A stretch of DNA of 64,000 nucleotides from JAWPMV01 sp038527215 (GCA_038527215.1 JBCBGC010000001.1:62001-126000), one strand, 5' to 3'. Counted from the first letter of the stretch, positions 18,032 to 26,214 are shown. Notes: generated from the letters alone by a model not told the origin. Numbers and translations are program-made.

Positions 18032-20458
18032 CTATTCAATCTCTATCTCTCCGCTTTGTCGAAGGTCTCGGGAATTCGCCGCTACATGAAAACGGTAAGC
18101 TCCTTTTTCCGTCCGCCATCCCTTAGCCTCTTCATCCCAGTAGGCCAGTTCTGCCAGAGGAATCATCATCTCCAGGGTTTGGCTTGCGCCCCCTGCCAAG
18201 AGTCTGGTTTTTGCAAAAGATTTGAGTTCCTGGGTCGGGCGATCAACCGCTGGGTTGACTTTCTCCATATAGACCTGTACGGATTCTTTGCCGGGCATAT
18301 TGCCGGTATTTTTTACCTCAACCCCTATGATTAGCGAGTCTCCCGTCCGGCTAAGGGTCATGTCTCCATACTCAAACTCCGTGTAGGAAAGCCCAAAGCC
18401 AAAGGGATAAGAGACTGCCAGGCCCTTTTTGTCAAAATGCCGATACCCTACATAAATCCCTTCCTCATAGTTGGTGTAATCCAGGTTTTTCACAAAGTCT
18501 GCTTCCTTTTTGTCTTCGGGGGGGAAAATCCTTCGCCATAGGAACCCAGAAATGTCCATGGTGCCGCCCCCGGGAGGGAAATTGGCGTGGGAAGCGTGGT
18601 CGGCCAACTGGACAGGGAAAGTCATCGGCAACTTTCCACTGGGGTTGACAGCGCCGCTCAGGATATCAGCTACTGAATTGCCCCCTTCTTGTCCGCCTTG
18701 CCAGGCTAGCAGAATCGCATCTGGCTGGTCTTTCCAGGAAGCGGTTTCTATCACGCCTCCAATATTCAACACCACGATGAGTTTTTTGCCGGCTGCGTGA
18801 AAGGCCTCAGTAGCCTGGCGGATCATCTCTTGCTCGATCTCACTGAGGAGGAAATCGTCTTTTTCCACGCGGTCCCCTCCTTCGCCGGCGTTTCGGCCGA
18901 TGGTCAGAATGCCCAGGTCTGAGCCGGCCACGATTTCATCCAGCTGTGCCTGGGTGTATTGAATCTCTGGTGGAGTGGAGGGATTCATCATGGCTTCCAT
19001 GGCATCTTTTTCCGCAAATGCTTCGGGATTGGCATTTTTCAGTTCCTCAAAGACCTGTTGCCCTGCGGCATTGATGTCAAATCCTGCATTCCTAAGCCCT
19101 TCTTCCAGGGAGACGGAATAGGCTTCATTTACATCTCCGGAACCAGTACCTCCTGCGATGAAACGATAAGAGGTAGTACCCAGTAAAGCCACCTTGCCTT
19201 TGGATCTGAGGGGCAGGGTCCCATCGTTTTTGAGGAGAATCATGCCTTCCGAAGCGGACTGCCGGGTGACCTGGGCATGGGCCTTGAGGTCAGGATTATT
19301 TTCTGGTTCATGATCCTGCATTTTGCGGGTTTTGAAGATGAGGCTCAGCAAGCGACTGGCAGAAAGGTCTATGGCTTCCTGAGAAAGGGCTCCGCTTTCT
19401 GCCGCTTCCAACAAAGCTTCCCACTGTCTCTTGGTGCCAGGCTCTAACAGGTCATTGCCTGCCCCTACCTGGGTAGGAGCATCTTTTAACCCAAACCAAT
19501 CCGTCATCACCAGGCCTTGATAATCCCATTCACCCCGTAGCACATCCGTCAACAGGTAGCGGTTCTCTGAGGCATAGGTGCCATTGATTTTGTTGTAAGA
19601 AGACATGATAGTCCAGGGTTGGGCCTTTTTGACGATATGCTCGAAGCCCTTGAGATACAATTCCCGCAAAGCTCTTTCAGACAGGCGGGCGTCATTGTAA
19701 AAGCGCTCCGTCTCCTGGTTGTTGACCACAAAATGTTTGGGACAAGCGCCTACGCCCTGAGATTCTATACCGTTGACCATGGCCGCTCCCATATAGCCGG
19801 AGAGCAGCGGGTCCTCAGAATAATACTCGAAATTCCGGCCACACAAGGGATGCCGATGCAGGTTGACCCCAGGCCCCAAAATCACATCGATGCCATACTG
19901 CTCGGCTTCATTGCCCATGGCTGCCCCCACCTCATGGACCAGGGTTTCATTCCAGGTAGAAGCTAGCACGGTCGCAATGGGAAAAGCCGTACAATAATAG
20001 GTGCGATCCTCTCCTTCGCGGGTAGGCAGAATCCGCAGGCCTGCCGGACCATCCGAAAGATAAATCTCGGGTAAGCCCAGCCGAGGGGTCGCCACGATGG
20101 TACCGACTGCGCCAGCCACCCCATCTCCGGCCTCTCGGGTGCCCATGGCCGAGCTAAGGCCAGAGCCTTTAAGTAAATGGATTTTTTCTTCCTGCGTCAT
20201 TTGGGCAAGCACATCTGCTACCCGAGCTTCCAGGGGCTGACGATCATCTTCATACACATCCAGTTCGCCATTGCCATTTCGGTCCAGAAAAGTATAGCTA
20301 TCGACGGTCAGCTCCGTCAGGTTTTTATTCTCCGCAAACTCCTCTTCAAAATCTATGAAGGTGTTTTGCAAAAACCGCCAGCCGAGAAAGCCAACCAGTA
20401 CCAGCAGGAGAAGGAGGCCCCCCAGGACCCCCAAGAATAGTTTTAGCCTTTTTTTCAT
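18032..20458 (-). CDS. membrane-anchored GH3 beta-glucosidase-like hydrolase
   Basis: This 808-residue protein has an N-terminal hydrophobic anchor (about residues 5-27). Next is a calcium-loop-like segment, FLDRNGNGELDVYED (near residue 57), resembling a dockerin/EF-hand motif. The rest is a full GH3 enzyme: a TIM-barrel domain with LGPGVNLHRHPLCGRNFEYYSEDP and KHFVVNNQE, and the nucleophile Asp320 in VMTDWFG. The alpha/beta sandwich domain and a C-terminal fibronectin-III-like domain (VEVKNTGNMPGKESVQVY) follow. GH3 enzymes hydrolyse terminal beta-glucosides or xylosides with retention; the exact substrate is not visible. With an uncleaved anchor it probably faces the periplasm. It is monocistronic, with a well-formed promoter overlapped by a palindrome. 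Confidence 0.85.
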   Translation of the reverse strand: MKKRLKLFLGVLGGLLLLLVLVGFLGWRFLQNTFIDFEEEFAENKNLTELTVDSYTFLDRNGNGELDVYEDDRQPLEARVADVLAQMTQEEKIHLLKGSGLSSAMGTREAGDGVAGAVGTIVATPRLGLPEIYLSDGPAGLRILPTREGEDRTYYCTAFPIATVLASTWNETLVHEVGAAMGNEAEQYGIDVILGPGVNLHRHPLCGRNFEYYSEDPLLSGYMGAAMVNGIESQGVGACPKHFVVNNQETERFYNDARLSERALRELYLKGFEHIVKKAQPWTIMSSYNKINGTYASENRYLLTDVLRGEWDYQGLVMTDWFGLKDAPTQVGAGNDLLEPGTKRQWEALLEAAESGALSQEAIDLSASRLLSLIFKTRKMQDHEPENNPDLKAHAQVTRQSASEGMILLKNDGTLPLRSKGKVALLGTTSYRFIAGGTGSGDVNEAYSVSLEEGLRNAGFDINAAGQQVFEELKNANPEAFAEKDAMEAMMNPSTPPEIQYTQAQLDEIVAGSDLGILTIGRNAGEGGDRVEKDDFLLSEIEQEMIRQATEAFHAAGKKLIVVLNIGGVIETASWKDQPDAILLAWQGGQEGGNSVADILSGAVNPSGKLPMTFPVQLADHASHANFPPGGGTMDISGFLWRRIFPPEDKKEADFVKNLDYTNYEEGIYVGYRHFDKKGLAVSYPFGFGLSYTEFEYGDMTLSRTGDSLIIGVEVKNTGNMPGKESVQVYMEKVNPAVDRPTQELKSFAKTRLLAGGASQTLEMMIPLAELAYWDEEAKGWRTEKGAYRFHVAANSRDLRQSGEIEIE

Positions 20459-20483
20459 TGTCGTTCATTGTTAGGGAATAGGC

Positions 20484-20515
20484 TAAAAGTAAGTAAAAAA
20501 ATAAAATGAGGCAAA
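20484..20515 (-). promoter_or_regulatory. predicted promoter of the GH3 gene
   Basis: On the minus strand there is a TTTG (20515-20512), a 20-base spacer and TACTTTTA (20491-20484), which matches the Bacteroidota TTTG-N19/20-TAnnTTTG promoter at all but one fixed position. The expected transcript start is about 20 bases before the ATG. The -33 TTTG lies inside a perfect palindrome. Confidence 0.6.
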
Positions 20516-20549
20516 TTGCCTCAAATAAAGAGGGCAAACGCCTCAAATG
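20507..20549. promoter_or_regulatory. candidate operator repeats over the GH3 promoter
   Basis: TGAGGCAAATTGCCTCA (20507-20523) is a perfect palindrome with 8-bp arms and one central base. A second, degenerate copy (GAGGGCAAACGCCTC, 20530-20544) follows, so GCCTCAAAT appears twice, 24 bases apart. The first copy covers the -33 element. The pattern suggests a dimeric regulator bound at two adjacent sites; no regulator gene is next to it. Confidence 0.45.
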
Positions 20550-20572
20550 TGCTCGTGGTAGGGTAGGGACTC

Positions 20573-20601
20573 AAAAAAACCGGCCCCTGGGAGGGGCCGG
20601 T
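20573..20601 (-). terminator. terminator after the DegQ-like gene
   Basis: CCGGCCCCT (20580-20588) pairs with AGGGGCCGG (20592-20600) around a GGG loop. On the minus strand the stem is followed by seven T residues. Confidence 0.8.
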
Positions 20602-20668
20602 CAAGTTGTCGTTGGCTACAACGTAATCTAACACTACTTACTATCTACTATGAGTTTTTGAGTCTTTG

Positions 20669-22156
20669 TTACATGCCGAAGGCGTAGTAATAAGAACCGG
20701 GTAGGTTTTCGTAAACGCCTTCCAGCATCACGCCCCCTTTTTTGTTCTTTAGCGCGGAGGTCAACTCCTCCACATTGGCGATTTTATTTCCGTTGACGTG
20801 GGTGATGATAAAGCCTTCCCGCATATTGGTTTCTTCGGTGATTTTTCCACGGGTCAAGGCATTCACTTTCACGCCTCCGTCCAGGTCCATGGCTTGAGCC
20901 GTTTTGCTATCCAGGTCTTCGAACTTAGCTCCCAGGAAACCCAACTGGTCTACTTTTCTCTCCACTTTATCGGTATTGCCGCTGCGGTTGCGCAGGACTA
21001 CTTCCAGCGATCTGGCTTTGCCGTCCCGGTTGATGTCCAGGGCTACTTTGTCGCCAGGGCGGTGGGTACCGATCGCGGCTTGCAGGGCAGAGATATTGTT
21101 GACAGCTTGCCCATCTACCGCGGTGATGATGTCTCCGATTTCTACGCCAGCTTTGGCGGCGGCACTGCTGCCCATCAGGCTATCTACATAGACCCCAGGG
21201 ATGACGTCAATATTTTTTTCTTCCGCTAAATCTCCATCCACGTTACGAATGATCACGCCCAGGTATCCGCGCTGCACCACACCATGCTGCATCAGGTCTT
21301 CCACTACTTTGCGCACCAGGTTGGCTGGAACTGCGAAGGAGTAGCCGGCAAATGAACCGGTGGTACTGGCGATGGCGGTATTGATGCCGATCAGGTTGCC
21401 TTCCAGGTCGACCAGCGCTCCGCCACTGTTGCCAGGGTTGACGGCTGCGTCGGTCTGAATGAAAGATTCGATGGCGGCTTGGTCCCGCAGGATGTTGATA
21501 TTACGGGCTTTGGCACTGACGATACCCGCTGTAACGGTAGAATTCAGGTTAAAGGGGTTGCCAATGGCCAGCACCCATTCGCCTACTTTTACCTCATCAG
21601 AATTGGTAAAGGCTACGTAGGGCAGGTCTTCTACGTCTATTTTGATCAGGGCCAAATCCGTGGAAGGATCGGTGCCGATGATTTCTGCTTTGAAAGAGCG
21701 ATTGTCAAAGAGGGAGACTTCAATGTCTTCCGCCTGGTCAATCACGTGGTTGTTGGTTACGATATATCCGTCCGGGCTGAGGATGACACCAGAACCAGAC
21801 CCAACCCGAGGCTGAGGGGCGCTGCGTCCGCGCGGGTTAAAATCTTCCCCAAAGAAATCCCGGAACAGGTCAGGAATTTGCTGCTGGTTGCGTGTGCTGG
21901 TCCGACGGGAAACGACCGTAGATTTGATGTGTACTACGGTAGGCATGACTTGCTCGGCTGCCACGGTAAAATCAGTGGGGGCAGCGGTCAGTTCATCTGT
22001 ATACTTGGTGTTCATGCTGGGCAGGCTGTTTCGGTGTTCTACACGGAGAACCGCCTGCTCAGGAGAAAACGTCCGGTACAAGCCAAGGGTGAGCACACTG
22101 CCAAAGATGGTCGCGGCCATCACTACGCCTACTAATTTCAAATCAATCTTTTTCAT
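20669..22156 (-). CDS. degQ: Do/DegQ-family serine protease with two PDZ domains
   Basis: This 495-residue protein has an N-terminal signal/anchor (MKKIDLKLVGVVMAATIFGS...) and a trypsin-like HtrA domain with the triad His137 (TNNHVI), Asp167 (STDLALI) and Ser244 (NPGNSGGAL). A first PDZ domain starts near YLGVIIRN (about residue 292) and a second near FLGAKFED. HtrA/Do proteases degrade or refold misfolded periplasmic proteins and can assemble into cages. Length and two-PDZ layout fit DegP/DegQ; the symbol is by family, not by proven function. It is a single gene with its own terminator. The C-terminal YYYAFGM tail is unusual for the family. Confidence 0.9.
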   Translation of the reverse strand: MKKIDLKLVGVVMAATIFGSVLTLGLYRTFSPEQAVLRVEHRNSLPSMNTKYTDELTAAPTDFTVAAEQVMPTVVHIKSTVVSRRTSTRNQQQIPDLFRDFFGEDFNPRGRSAPQPRVGSGSGVILSPDGYIVTNNHVIDQAEDIEVSLFDNRSFKAEIIGTDPSTDLALIKIDVEDLPYVAFTNSDEVKVGEWVLAIGNPFNLNSTVTAGIVSAKARNINILRDQAAIESFIQTDAAVNPGNSGGALVDLEGNLIGINTAIASTTGSFAGYSFAVPANLVRKVVEDLMQHGVVQRGYLGVIIRNVDGDLAEEKNIDVIPGVYVDSLMGSSAAAKAGVEIGDIITAVDGQAVNNISALQAAIGTHRPGDKVALDINRDGKARSLEVVLRNRSGNTDKVERKVDQLGFLGAKFEDLDSKTAQAMDLDGGVKVNALTRGKITEETNMREGFIITHVNGNKIANVEELTSALKNKKGGVMLEGVYENLPGSYYYAFGM

Positions 22157-22338
22157 GAGGGTTAAGATGCGTTTTGATCTACAATAGCAATTACGCCAAC
22201 GCCTTCTTAAAAGATTGTTAGGGAGTCGTTAAAGAAAAGTTAATGGGGGAGAGGTATGAATCAGAATCGTATAGCATGGAAGGCTATCCACATTAACATA
22301 TCGTGCATAACCTATGCCTACCCTGAATATGGTTAGGG

Positions 22339-22854
22339 CTATAGCGTAAAAAGCCGGACAACATAAACGGCCCCTAGTCCAAAAGCCAGCCCGCCAAAGA
22401 TTAGCCCCCAGGTGGCCCTTTTCTTGGTCCTTTTGGGGTTTTTTGCCTCAGCGCGCTTGCGCAAGGCCTGGATGCCAAAGATGATCGCCAGGCCTCCCAG
22501 GAGCAAACCTGAATAAAATGCAGCCAAGCCCAGGGCGCCCATAATCAGGCTAAGGAGGGCATAGGTGTCTGCCTGAGTGGCCAACCAAGCCTGCTTAGGA
22601 GTCATTTCTGGATGCCTTCGCAACTTCTTTTTTATGCGCTGTAGCATCCGTTTTTCTTTTGCCTTTATATTTCGTCCCAACAGACTTTGAAGCTGTGGGA
22701 CAGAGAGGATAAGGAGATCTTCCGCATCCAGCTCGATGAGGGATGAAATGGATATGGGCTCCGCAGGAGGCTTAGTGCTGCCTGCCTTCATCGCGGCAGA
22801 CTGGATCATGTGTAACAACAAAAACAGGATTGAAATTCTGATCAGTTTCCCCAT
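22339..22854 (-). CDS. small membrane protein with signal peptide, DUF4190-like
   Basis: This 171-residue protein has a signal peptide, a basic middle region (NIKAKEKRMLQRIKKKLRRHP), and two or three C-terminal hydrophobic segments with many glycines (LSLIMGALGLAAFYSGLLLG, LAIIFGIQALRKR, WGLIFGGLAFGLGAVYVVRL). The repeated GxxxG-rich pairs with a short basic loop between them resemble DUF4190-type membrane proteins. Function is unknown. The overall design, signal peptide plus Lys-rich stretch plus short hydrophobic pair, is shared with the two YqaE-like genes just to the right on the other strand, so a related envelope role is possible. Confidence 0.55.
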   Translation of the reverse strand: MGKLIRISILFLLLHMIQSAAMKAGSTKPPAEPISISSLIELDAEDLLILSVPQLQSLLGRNIKAKEKRMLQRIKKKLRRHPEMTPKQAWLATQADTYALLSLIMGALGLAAFYSGLLLGGLAIIFGIQALRKRAEAKNPKRTKKRATWGLIFGGLAFGLGAVYVVRLFTL

Positions 22855-23224
22855 GGCACATATTGGTTTTTGGGTGAAAGAAATAAAGGTCCGCAGCCAT
22901 ACAATCCGATGGCGGATACCCTTTAGGGCAGAGGGATTAAATCAGGGAAACAGATGAAATAGATTGCAGCTATGCGTCAGCAGGAGGATTTCCATCAGCC
23001 GCCAGGTAGTCCGAAAAACCTTTCTTGGAAGGGGACCATTAGCGAGGGTTGGGATGCTGAACGGTGGCTACTAATCAACCTAAAAGATAGGCCAAGGTAA
23101 GTGGGAATACAAACCGCTGATCAAAATCATCGGCTCCCAAAGCAACATTTCCCCCCCTGACCCTCGTATATAGAGGTGATTTAAGTTGTTTTGCGATACT
23201 TTCTCAGAATTGTGTAACCAAGTA

Positions 23225-23254
23225 CCCCGTCTCCTTCCTGAGGCGGGGTTTTTT
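23225..23254 (+). terminator. orphan plus-strand terminator
   Basis: CCCCGTCT (23225-23232) pairs with AGGCGGGG (23241-23248), an 8-bp stem with one G-U pair, followed by six T residues. No plus-strand gene precedes it within 14 kb, so it should end a non-coding transcript. Confidence 0.65.
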
Positions 23255-23381
23255 CATGGGACCATCGGCGCGCTTCATATCCCCAACCCCTTTAGGTTGG
23301 CGGATCATGTTGATGTCAAAACACCGGAATCCTGACGCTTCATGGAATTTCTTCAAAATTCAAAATACCACATATGGGTGG

Positions 23382-23411
23382 TTGTGTAAACCGATCATTT
23401 ACGCTAATTTG
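23382..23411 (+). promoter_or_regulatory. predicted promoter of the YqaE pair
   Basis: TTG (23382-23384), 20 bases, then TAATTTG (23405-23411), close to the Bacteroidota TTG-N19/20-TAnnTTTG pattern. It predicts a leader of about 25 bases that is rich in CAA repeats before the ATG at 23443. Confidence 0.5.
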
Positions 23412-23442
23412 GCCCCTACAACAACAACAAATAACCATTCCC

Positions 23443-23919
23443 ATGAAAAAATTGCTTCTCTTTTCCACCTGCATCCTGCTAGGGCTGATGTGTTTGCCTC
23501 AGCTTTCCATGGCAGGATCTATCGGAAACCCCACTGATACAGAGACCCTTTCCACGCCGACCACAGCGACTACCCCTGCTTTGACCAAAGCTGAGCGCAA
23601 AGCCCAGCGTAAGCAAATGAGAGCCTTGAACAAAGAGGTGAGGAAAGCTGCCTGGAAAAAATTGTGGAACAAAGATGCCCGAAGTGAAGACGATAAGGTG
23701 TTGGCCATCATTGTGGCCCTTTTCATTCCACCTTTGGGGCTTTACTTGTACACGGATAGCACAGACGGTCCCTTCAAATTGGATTTGCTGCTCTATCTGG
23801 CGGGATTTGCCTTGGTTGCCCTGAGTTTGATTGGTATTCCTTTTGTTGGTGCCTTGAGCTCAGCTGCCTTTTTGGCATCCTTTGTTTATGCCTTGCTCGT
23901 GATCCTGGATGTTGTCTGA
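23443..23919 (+). CDS. YqaE/Pmp3-like membrane protein with signal peptide (copy 1)
   Basis: This protein of about 158 residues starts at the ATG at 23443; an earlier start would run through the predicted promoter. It has a signal peptide ending SMAGS, a Lys/Arg/Ala-rich region (LTKAERKAQRKQMRALNKEV) and a C-terminal hydrophobic domain starting DDKVLAIIVALFIPPLGLYLY. The FIPPLG(L/V)YLY core is the YqaE/Pmp3 (UPF0057) signature. Pmp3 proteins are tiny membrane proteins linked to ion homeostasis and membrane potential in yeast and plants. This copy has an insertion of about 20 residues between the two hydrophobic helices compared with the next gene. It is followed after 45 bases by a second copy, and both end at the hairpin at 24396-24436. 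Confidence 0.75.
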   Translation: MKKLLLFSTCILLGLMCLPQLSMAGSIGNPTDTETLSTPTTATTPALTKAERKAQRKQMRALNKEVRKAAWKKLWNKDARSEDDKVLAIIVALFIPPLGLYLYTDSTDGPFKLDLLLYLAGFALVALSLIGIPFVGALSSAAFLASFVYALLVILDVV

Positions 23920-23964
23920 TTACATGTTCATCCATTTTCCTAAATCTTTTCAACTACTTACAAA

Positions 23965-24381
23965 ATGAAGAAACAACTTCTACACACACTGGTGGCAGTG
24001 TTCGCTTTTGCATTGATTGCCACACCTGCTTTTGCAGGTTCTGCTATGCCTTCCAATGCTCCAGCAATGGAAACGGTTGACAGCCAGGAAAACCTGACCA
24101 AAGCAGAAAAGAAAGCCCTGAAGAAGGCTGAAAAAGCCGAGAAAAAAGCCATGAAAAAGCAAGCGCGCAAGCTTTTCTGGCAAGGACTCAAGAACAAAAT
24201 CAAAGCTGATGACGATAAGCTGATCGTGATCCTGCTGGCGATCTTGATTCCCCCATTGGGCGTTTATCTTTACGAAGATGACATTACCTCCAAGTTTTGG
24301 ATTTCTTTGGTCCTTACCATCCTCCTCTTTTGGATTGTGGGTGCCATTTACTCCCTGCTGGTGGTAACGGACAACATCTAA
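23965..24381 (+). CDS. YqaE/Pmp3-like membrane protein with signal peptide (copy 2)
   Basis: This 138-residue paralogue of the preceding gene has a signal peptide ending AFAGS, an extended Lys/Ala-rich helix (LTKAEKKALKKAEKAEKKAM) and a compact two-helix domain with DDKLIVILLAILIPPLGVYLY followed by ISLVLTILLFWIVGAIYSLL. The hydrophobic part matches YqaE/Pmp3 closely. The basic helix probably stays on one side of the membrane. The two genes form a short operon and likely arose by tandem duplication; their proteins are clearly diverged. Confidence 0.8.
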   Translation: MKKQLLHTLVAVFAFALIATPAFAGSAMPSNAPAMETVDSQENLTKAEKKALKKAEKAEKKAMKKQARKLFWQGLKNKIKADDDKLIVILLAILIPPLGVYLYEDDITSKFWISLVLTILLFWIVGAIYSLLVVTDNI

Positions 24382-24395
24382 GTTGAGACCTAAGT

Positions 24396-24436
24396 AAAAA
24401 ATAATCCCCGCCCATTTGGGCGGGGATTATTTTTTA
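24396..24436. terminator. bidirectional terminator
   Basis: A long perfect inverted repeat (AAAAAATAATCCCCGCCCA at 24396-24414 with its complement) has a tiny loop and T runs on both strands. It separates the YqaE pair from the convergent SH3 lipoprotein gene. Confidence 0.9.
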
Positions 24437-24453
24437 TAGCTGATTTGGGCGGG

Positions 24454-25425
24454 CTATTCCGCTATTTTTTTCGAAGTAAAGAATCCGTAAATCCAGCCTT
24501 GCTGCCCATTGAACTCAATCAGGTACCAGTAGTCTTCCATCTCCCGGATTTTGACCAATTCTCCCCGCTCCACGATGTTGCATACATCACCTGTGCTGAC
24601 CTGAAACTGGATGTTGTCCTCCTCGGTATCGGGTTCGCTACGCACGTTGAGCTCGTCGGTGGTTACCATCAGCTGATTAGCAGGCAAGTCGGTCATCTGG
24701 GCCAGCTCGGCCAGTTTTTCATCTACGATGGCCATCAGCGGAGAAGATTTGAAGGTGCTGCTCTCAGCGATGATTTTTAACCTTTCCTCCTGTTTCATGG
24801 GCGTTTTTTCATTCATGGCCTGCTGGTACATGATGGCCACGGTTACGTCCAGTTCGTCGGTGGTGAACTTGCTGTTGCTGTTGCTGGTGCTTTGGACCCA
24901 GCCCATTTTTTCTTTTTTAAAGCCAAAGACTTCCATCCAGCCTTCCTTATCCCCTTCTTTGACAGCAAATAGCTCCCCGGATTCAAATTGCTTCCCGCTG
25001 ATGGTGGTCAGCTCAGGGCGCTTAAAAATATCAATGCTGCCGGAAGCTACGGCCCGGTGGGCGTCTACGGCGAAGAGGTATTCATTGCTCCAGCCTTTTT
25101 TACCATCGAGCAGTTCAAGCTCTACATAAGTGCGATCATCGGAGGCTTCTTCGCTGTTGCCGGTGAAGGTAGCGGTTTCCCCAAAACTCATGCTGGTGAT
25201 CCATTTGGCATCTTTCCCTCTACCGGGATTAGAACGAATACCAGATTCGGGCCAGAGGCAGACGACCAGTTGGATGTCCGAACCGCTGGCGGTTTCCGCA
25301 GCTTCATCAACGGCGGCTTCCTGAGGAGTATCTGCTGGCGGGGGAGGGGGGGGGGCACCATCATCTCCACAGGCAAACAGAAATATGGAAAGGCAAAGAA
25401 GCAGGAAAATAGAAGATTGTCTCAT
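24454..25425 (-). CDS. SH3-domain lipoprotein with proline tract
   Basis: This 323-residue protein has a lipobox (LSIFLFAC, Cys19). After a Pro-rich and acidic linker it carries about three SH3b-like modules: residues about 50-115 (CLWPESGIRSNPGRGKDAKW...KKGWSNEYLF), about 120-180 (...EKMGWVQS) and about 250-320 (TDELNVRSEPD...GQQGWIYGFF). Bacterial SH3 domains bind peptidoglycan or proteins in the envelope. The proline run just after the lipid-attached cysteine is encoded by a 10-base C tract (25346-25355, coding strand C), a site prone to slippage that would throw the rest of the protein out of frame. It is monocistronic, with no clear promoter. Confidence 0.75.
   Translation of the reverse strand: MRQSSIFLLLCLSIFLFACGDDGAPPPPPPADTPQEAAVDEAAETASGSDIQLVVCLWPESGIRSNPGRGKDAKWITSMSFGETATFTGNSEEASDDRTYVELELLDGKKGWSNEYLFAVDAHRAVASGSIDIFKRPELTTISGKQFESGELFAVKEGDKEGWMEVFGFKKEKMGWVQSTSNSNSKFTTDELDVTVAIMYQQAMNEKTPMKQEERLKIIAESSTFKSSPLMAIVDEKLAELAQMTDLPANQLMVTTDELNVRSEPDTEEDNIQFQVSTGDVCNIVERGELVKIREMEDYWYLIEFNGQQGWIYGFFTSKKIAE
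25346..25355 (-). repeat. 10-base homopolymer inside the SH3 lipoprotein gene
   Basis: Ten consecutive G on the plus strand (C in the coding strand), separated by one A from a second run of five. It falls about 25 codons into the gene, directly after the signal peptide and lipobox. Confidence 0.9.
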
Positions 25426-25512
25426 GACTAATGTGTTGGAAATTGCTCGAAAGCGAATTTAAGCAGGGGATTAGGCCTTTGCAACAGGAAATCCGGTAGG
25501 CCCAGGCCTCAA

Positions 25513-26196
25513 TTAAAGGAGATCTTTCAGGATGGCCCAAACATTGTCCGCTACCATCTGATGCCCTTCGGGCGTGGGATGGATGCCGTCATCCTGGTTG
25601 AGATCAGGTTCGCCAGCTACGCCTTCCAGCAGAAAAGGGACCAGGCTAGCCTGGTAAGTATCGGCCAATTCCGGCCAGATTTTTTGGAATTCTGTGCTGT
25701 ATTCCGGTCCCATGTTGGGGGGGACCAGCATACCTGCAATCATGAGTTGTACTTCCGGATAGGCCTGCTTGGTTTGGTCCAGGATATTTTTCAGGCTTTG
25801 CCGGGTTGCTTCCAGGTTGATGCCGCGCAAGCCATCGTTGGCGCCCAGTTCCAGCAGGAATATATCCACCGGTTGCCGCAGCATCCAGGTGATGCGGGTT
25901 TCACCCCCGGCAGAGGTCTCACCGCTCACGCCCGCTGAAACCACCTCATAAGGCAGCTCCAATGAATCTATGTAGGTTTGCAGAATGGCCGGGAAGGCTT
26001 CTTCTGGCTCTACACCGAGTCCGGCCGTGAGGCTGTTGCCGAAAATGAGGATTTTCTTTTTTTCCACCTTCACAGCTGTCACATCCTCCCCTTCCACAGG
26101 GTTATCTTGCGAATTATCTTCCGCGGTCTGATTGTTTTCCGAGCTACAAGCTACCGCTAACAATAGCAGGAAGAGGCTTAACCAAATCTTTTGCAT
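25513..26196 (-). CDS. TesA-like SGNH/GDSL esterase lipoprotein
   Basis: This protein of about 227 residues is a lipoprotein (LLLLAVACSSEN lipobox, Cys17) with the ATG at 26196; a longer reading frame to 26265 would put extra residues before the signal peptide. The SGNH blocks are present: block I LIFGNSLTAG (Ser nucleophile, with Asn in place of the usual Asp), block III GANDGLRG and block V DGIHPTPEGH with the catalytic Asp and His. It resembles E. coli TesA, an acyl-CoA thioesterase and arylesterase, but is attached to a membrane instead of free in the periplasm. It is divergent from an ABC ATPase/permease pair with an 86-bp gap. Confidence 0.85.
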   Translation of the reverse strand: MQKIWLSLFLLLLAVACSSENNQTAEDNSQDNPVEGEDVTAVKVEKKKILIFGNSLTAGLGVEPEEAFPAILQTYIDSLELPYEVVSAGVSGETSAGGETRITWMLRQPVDIFLLELGANDGLRGINLEATRQSLKNILDQTKQAYPEVQLMIAGMLVPPNMGPEYSTEFQKIWPELADTYQASLVPFLLEGVAGEPDLNQDDGIHPTPEGHQMVADNVWAILKDLL

Positions 26197-26214
26197 GGCC
26201 GTATTGCTAAACAT

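Larger units (their letters stand above)
22855..23442. other. 588-bp non-coding region with an unassigned terminator
   Basis: This region lies between a minus-strand and a plus-strand gene. It holds a plus-strand terminator at 23225-23254 with no gene before it, and the predicted promoter of the first YqaE gene at 23382-23411. I find no convincing open reading frame, tRNA, RNase P, tmRNA or known riboswitch signature in 22855-23225. Confidence 0.5.

Noticed and set aside
18032..20458. GH3 gene as part of the mannan locus
   Set aside because: It is 10 kb away, has its own promoter and a different operator motif from the one before susC.
22855..23225. riboswitch controlling the YqaE genes
   Set aside because: The terminator lies upstream of the likely promoter of those genes, so it cannot be part of their leader; no known aptamer motif is seen.
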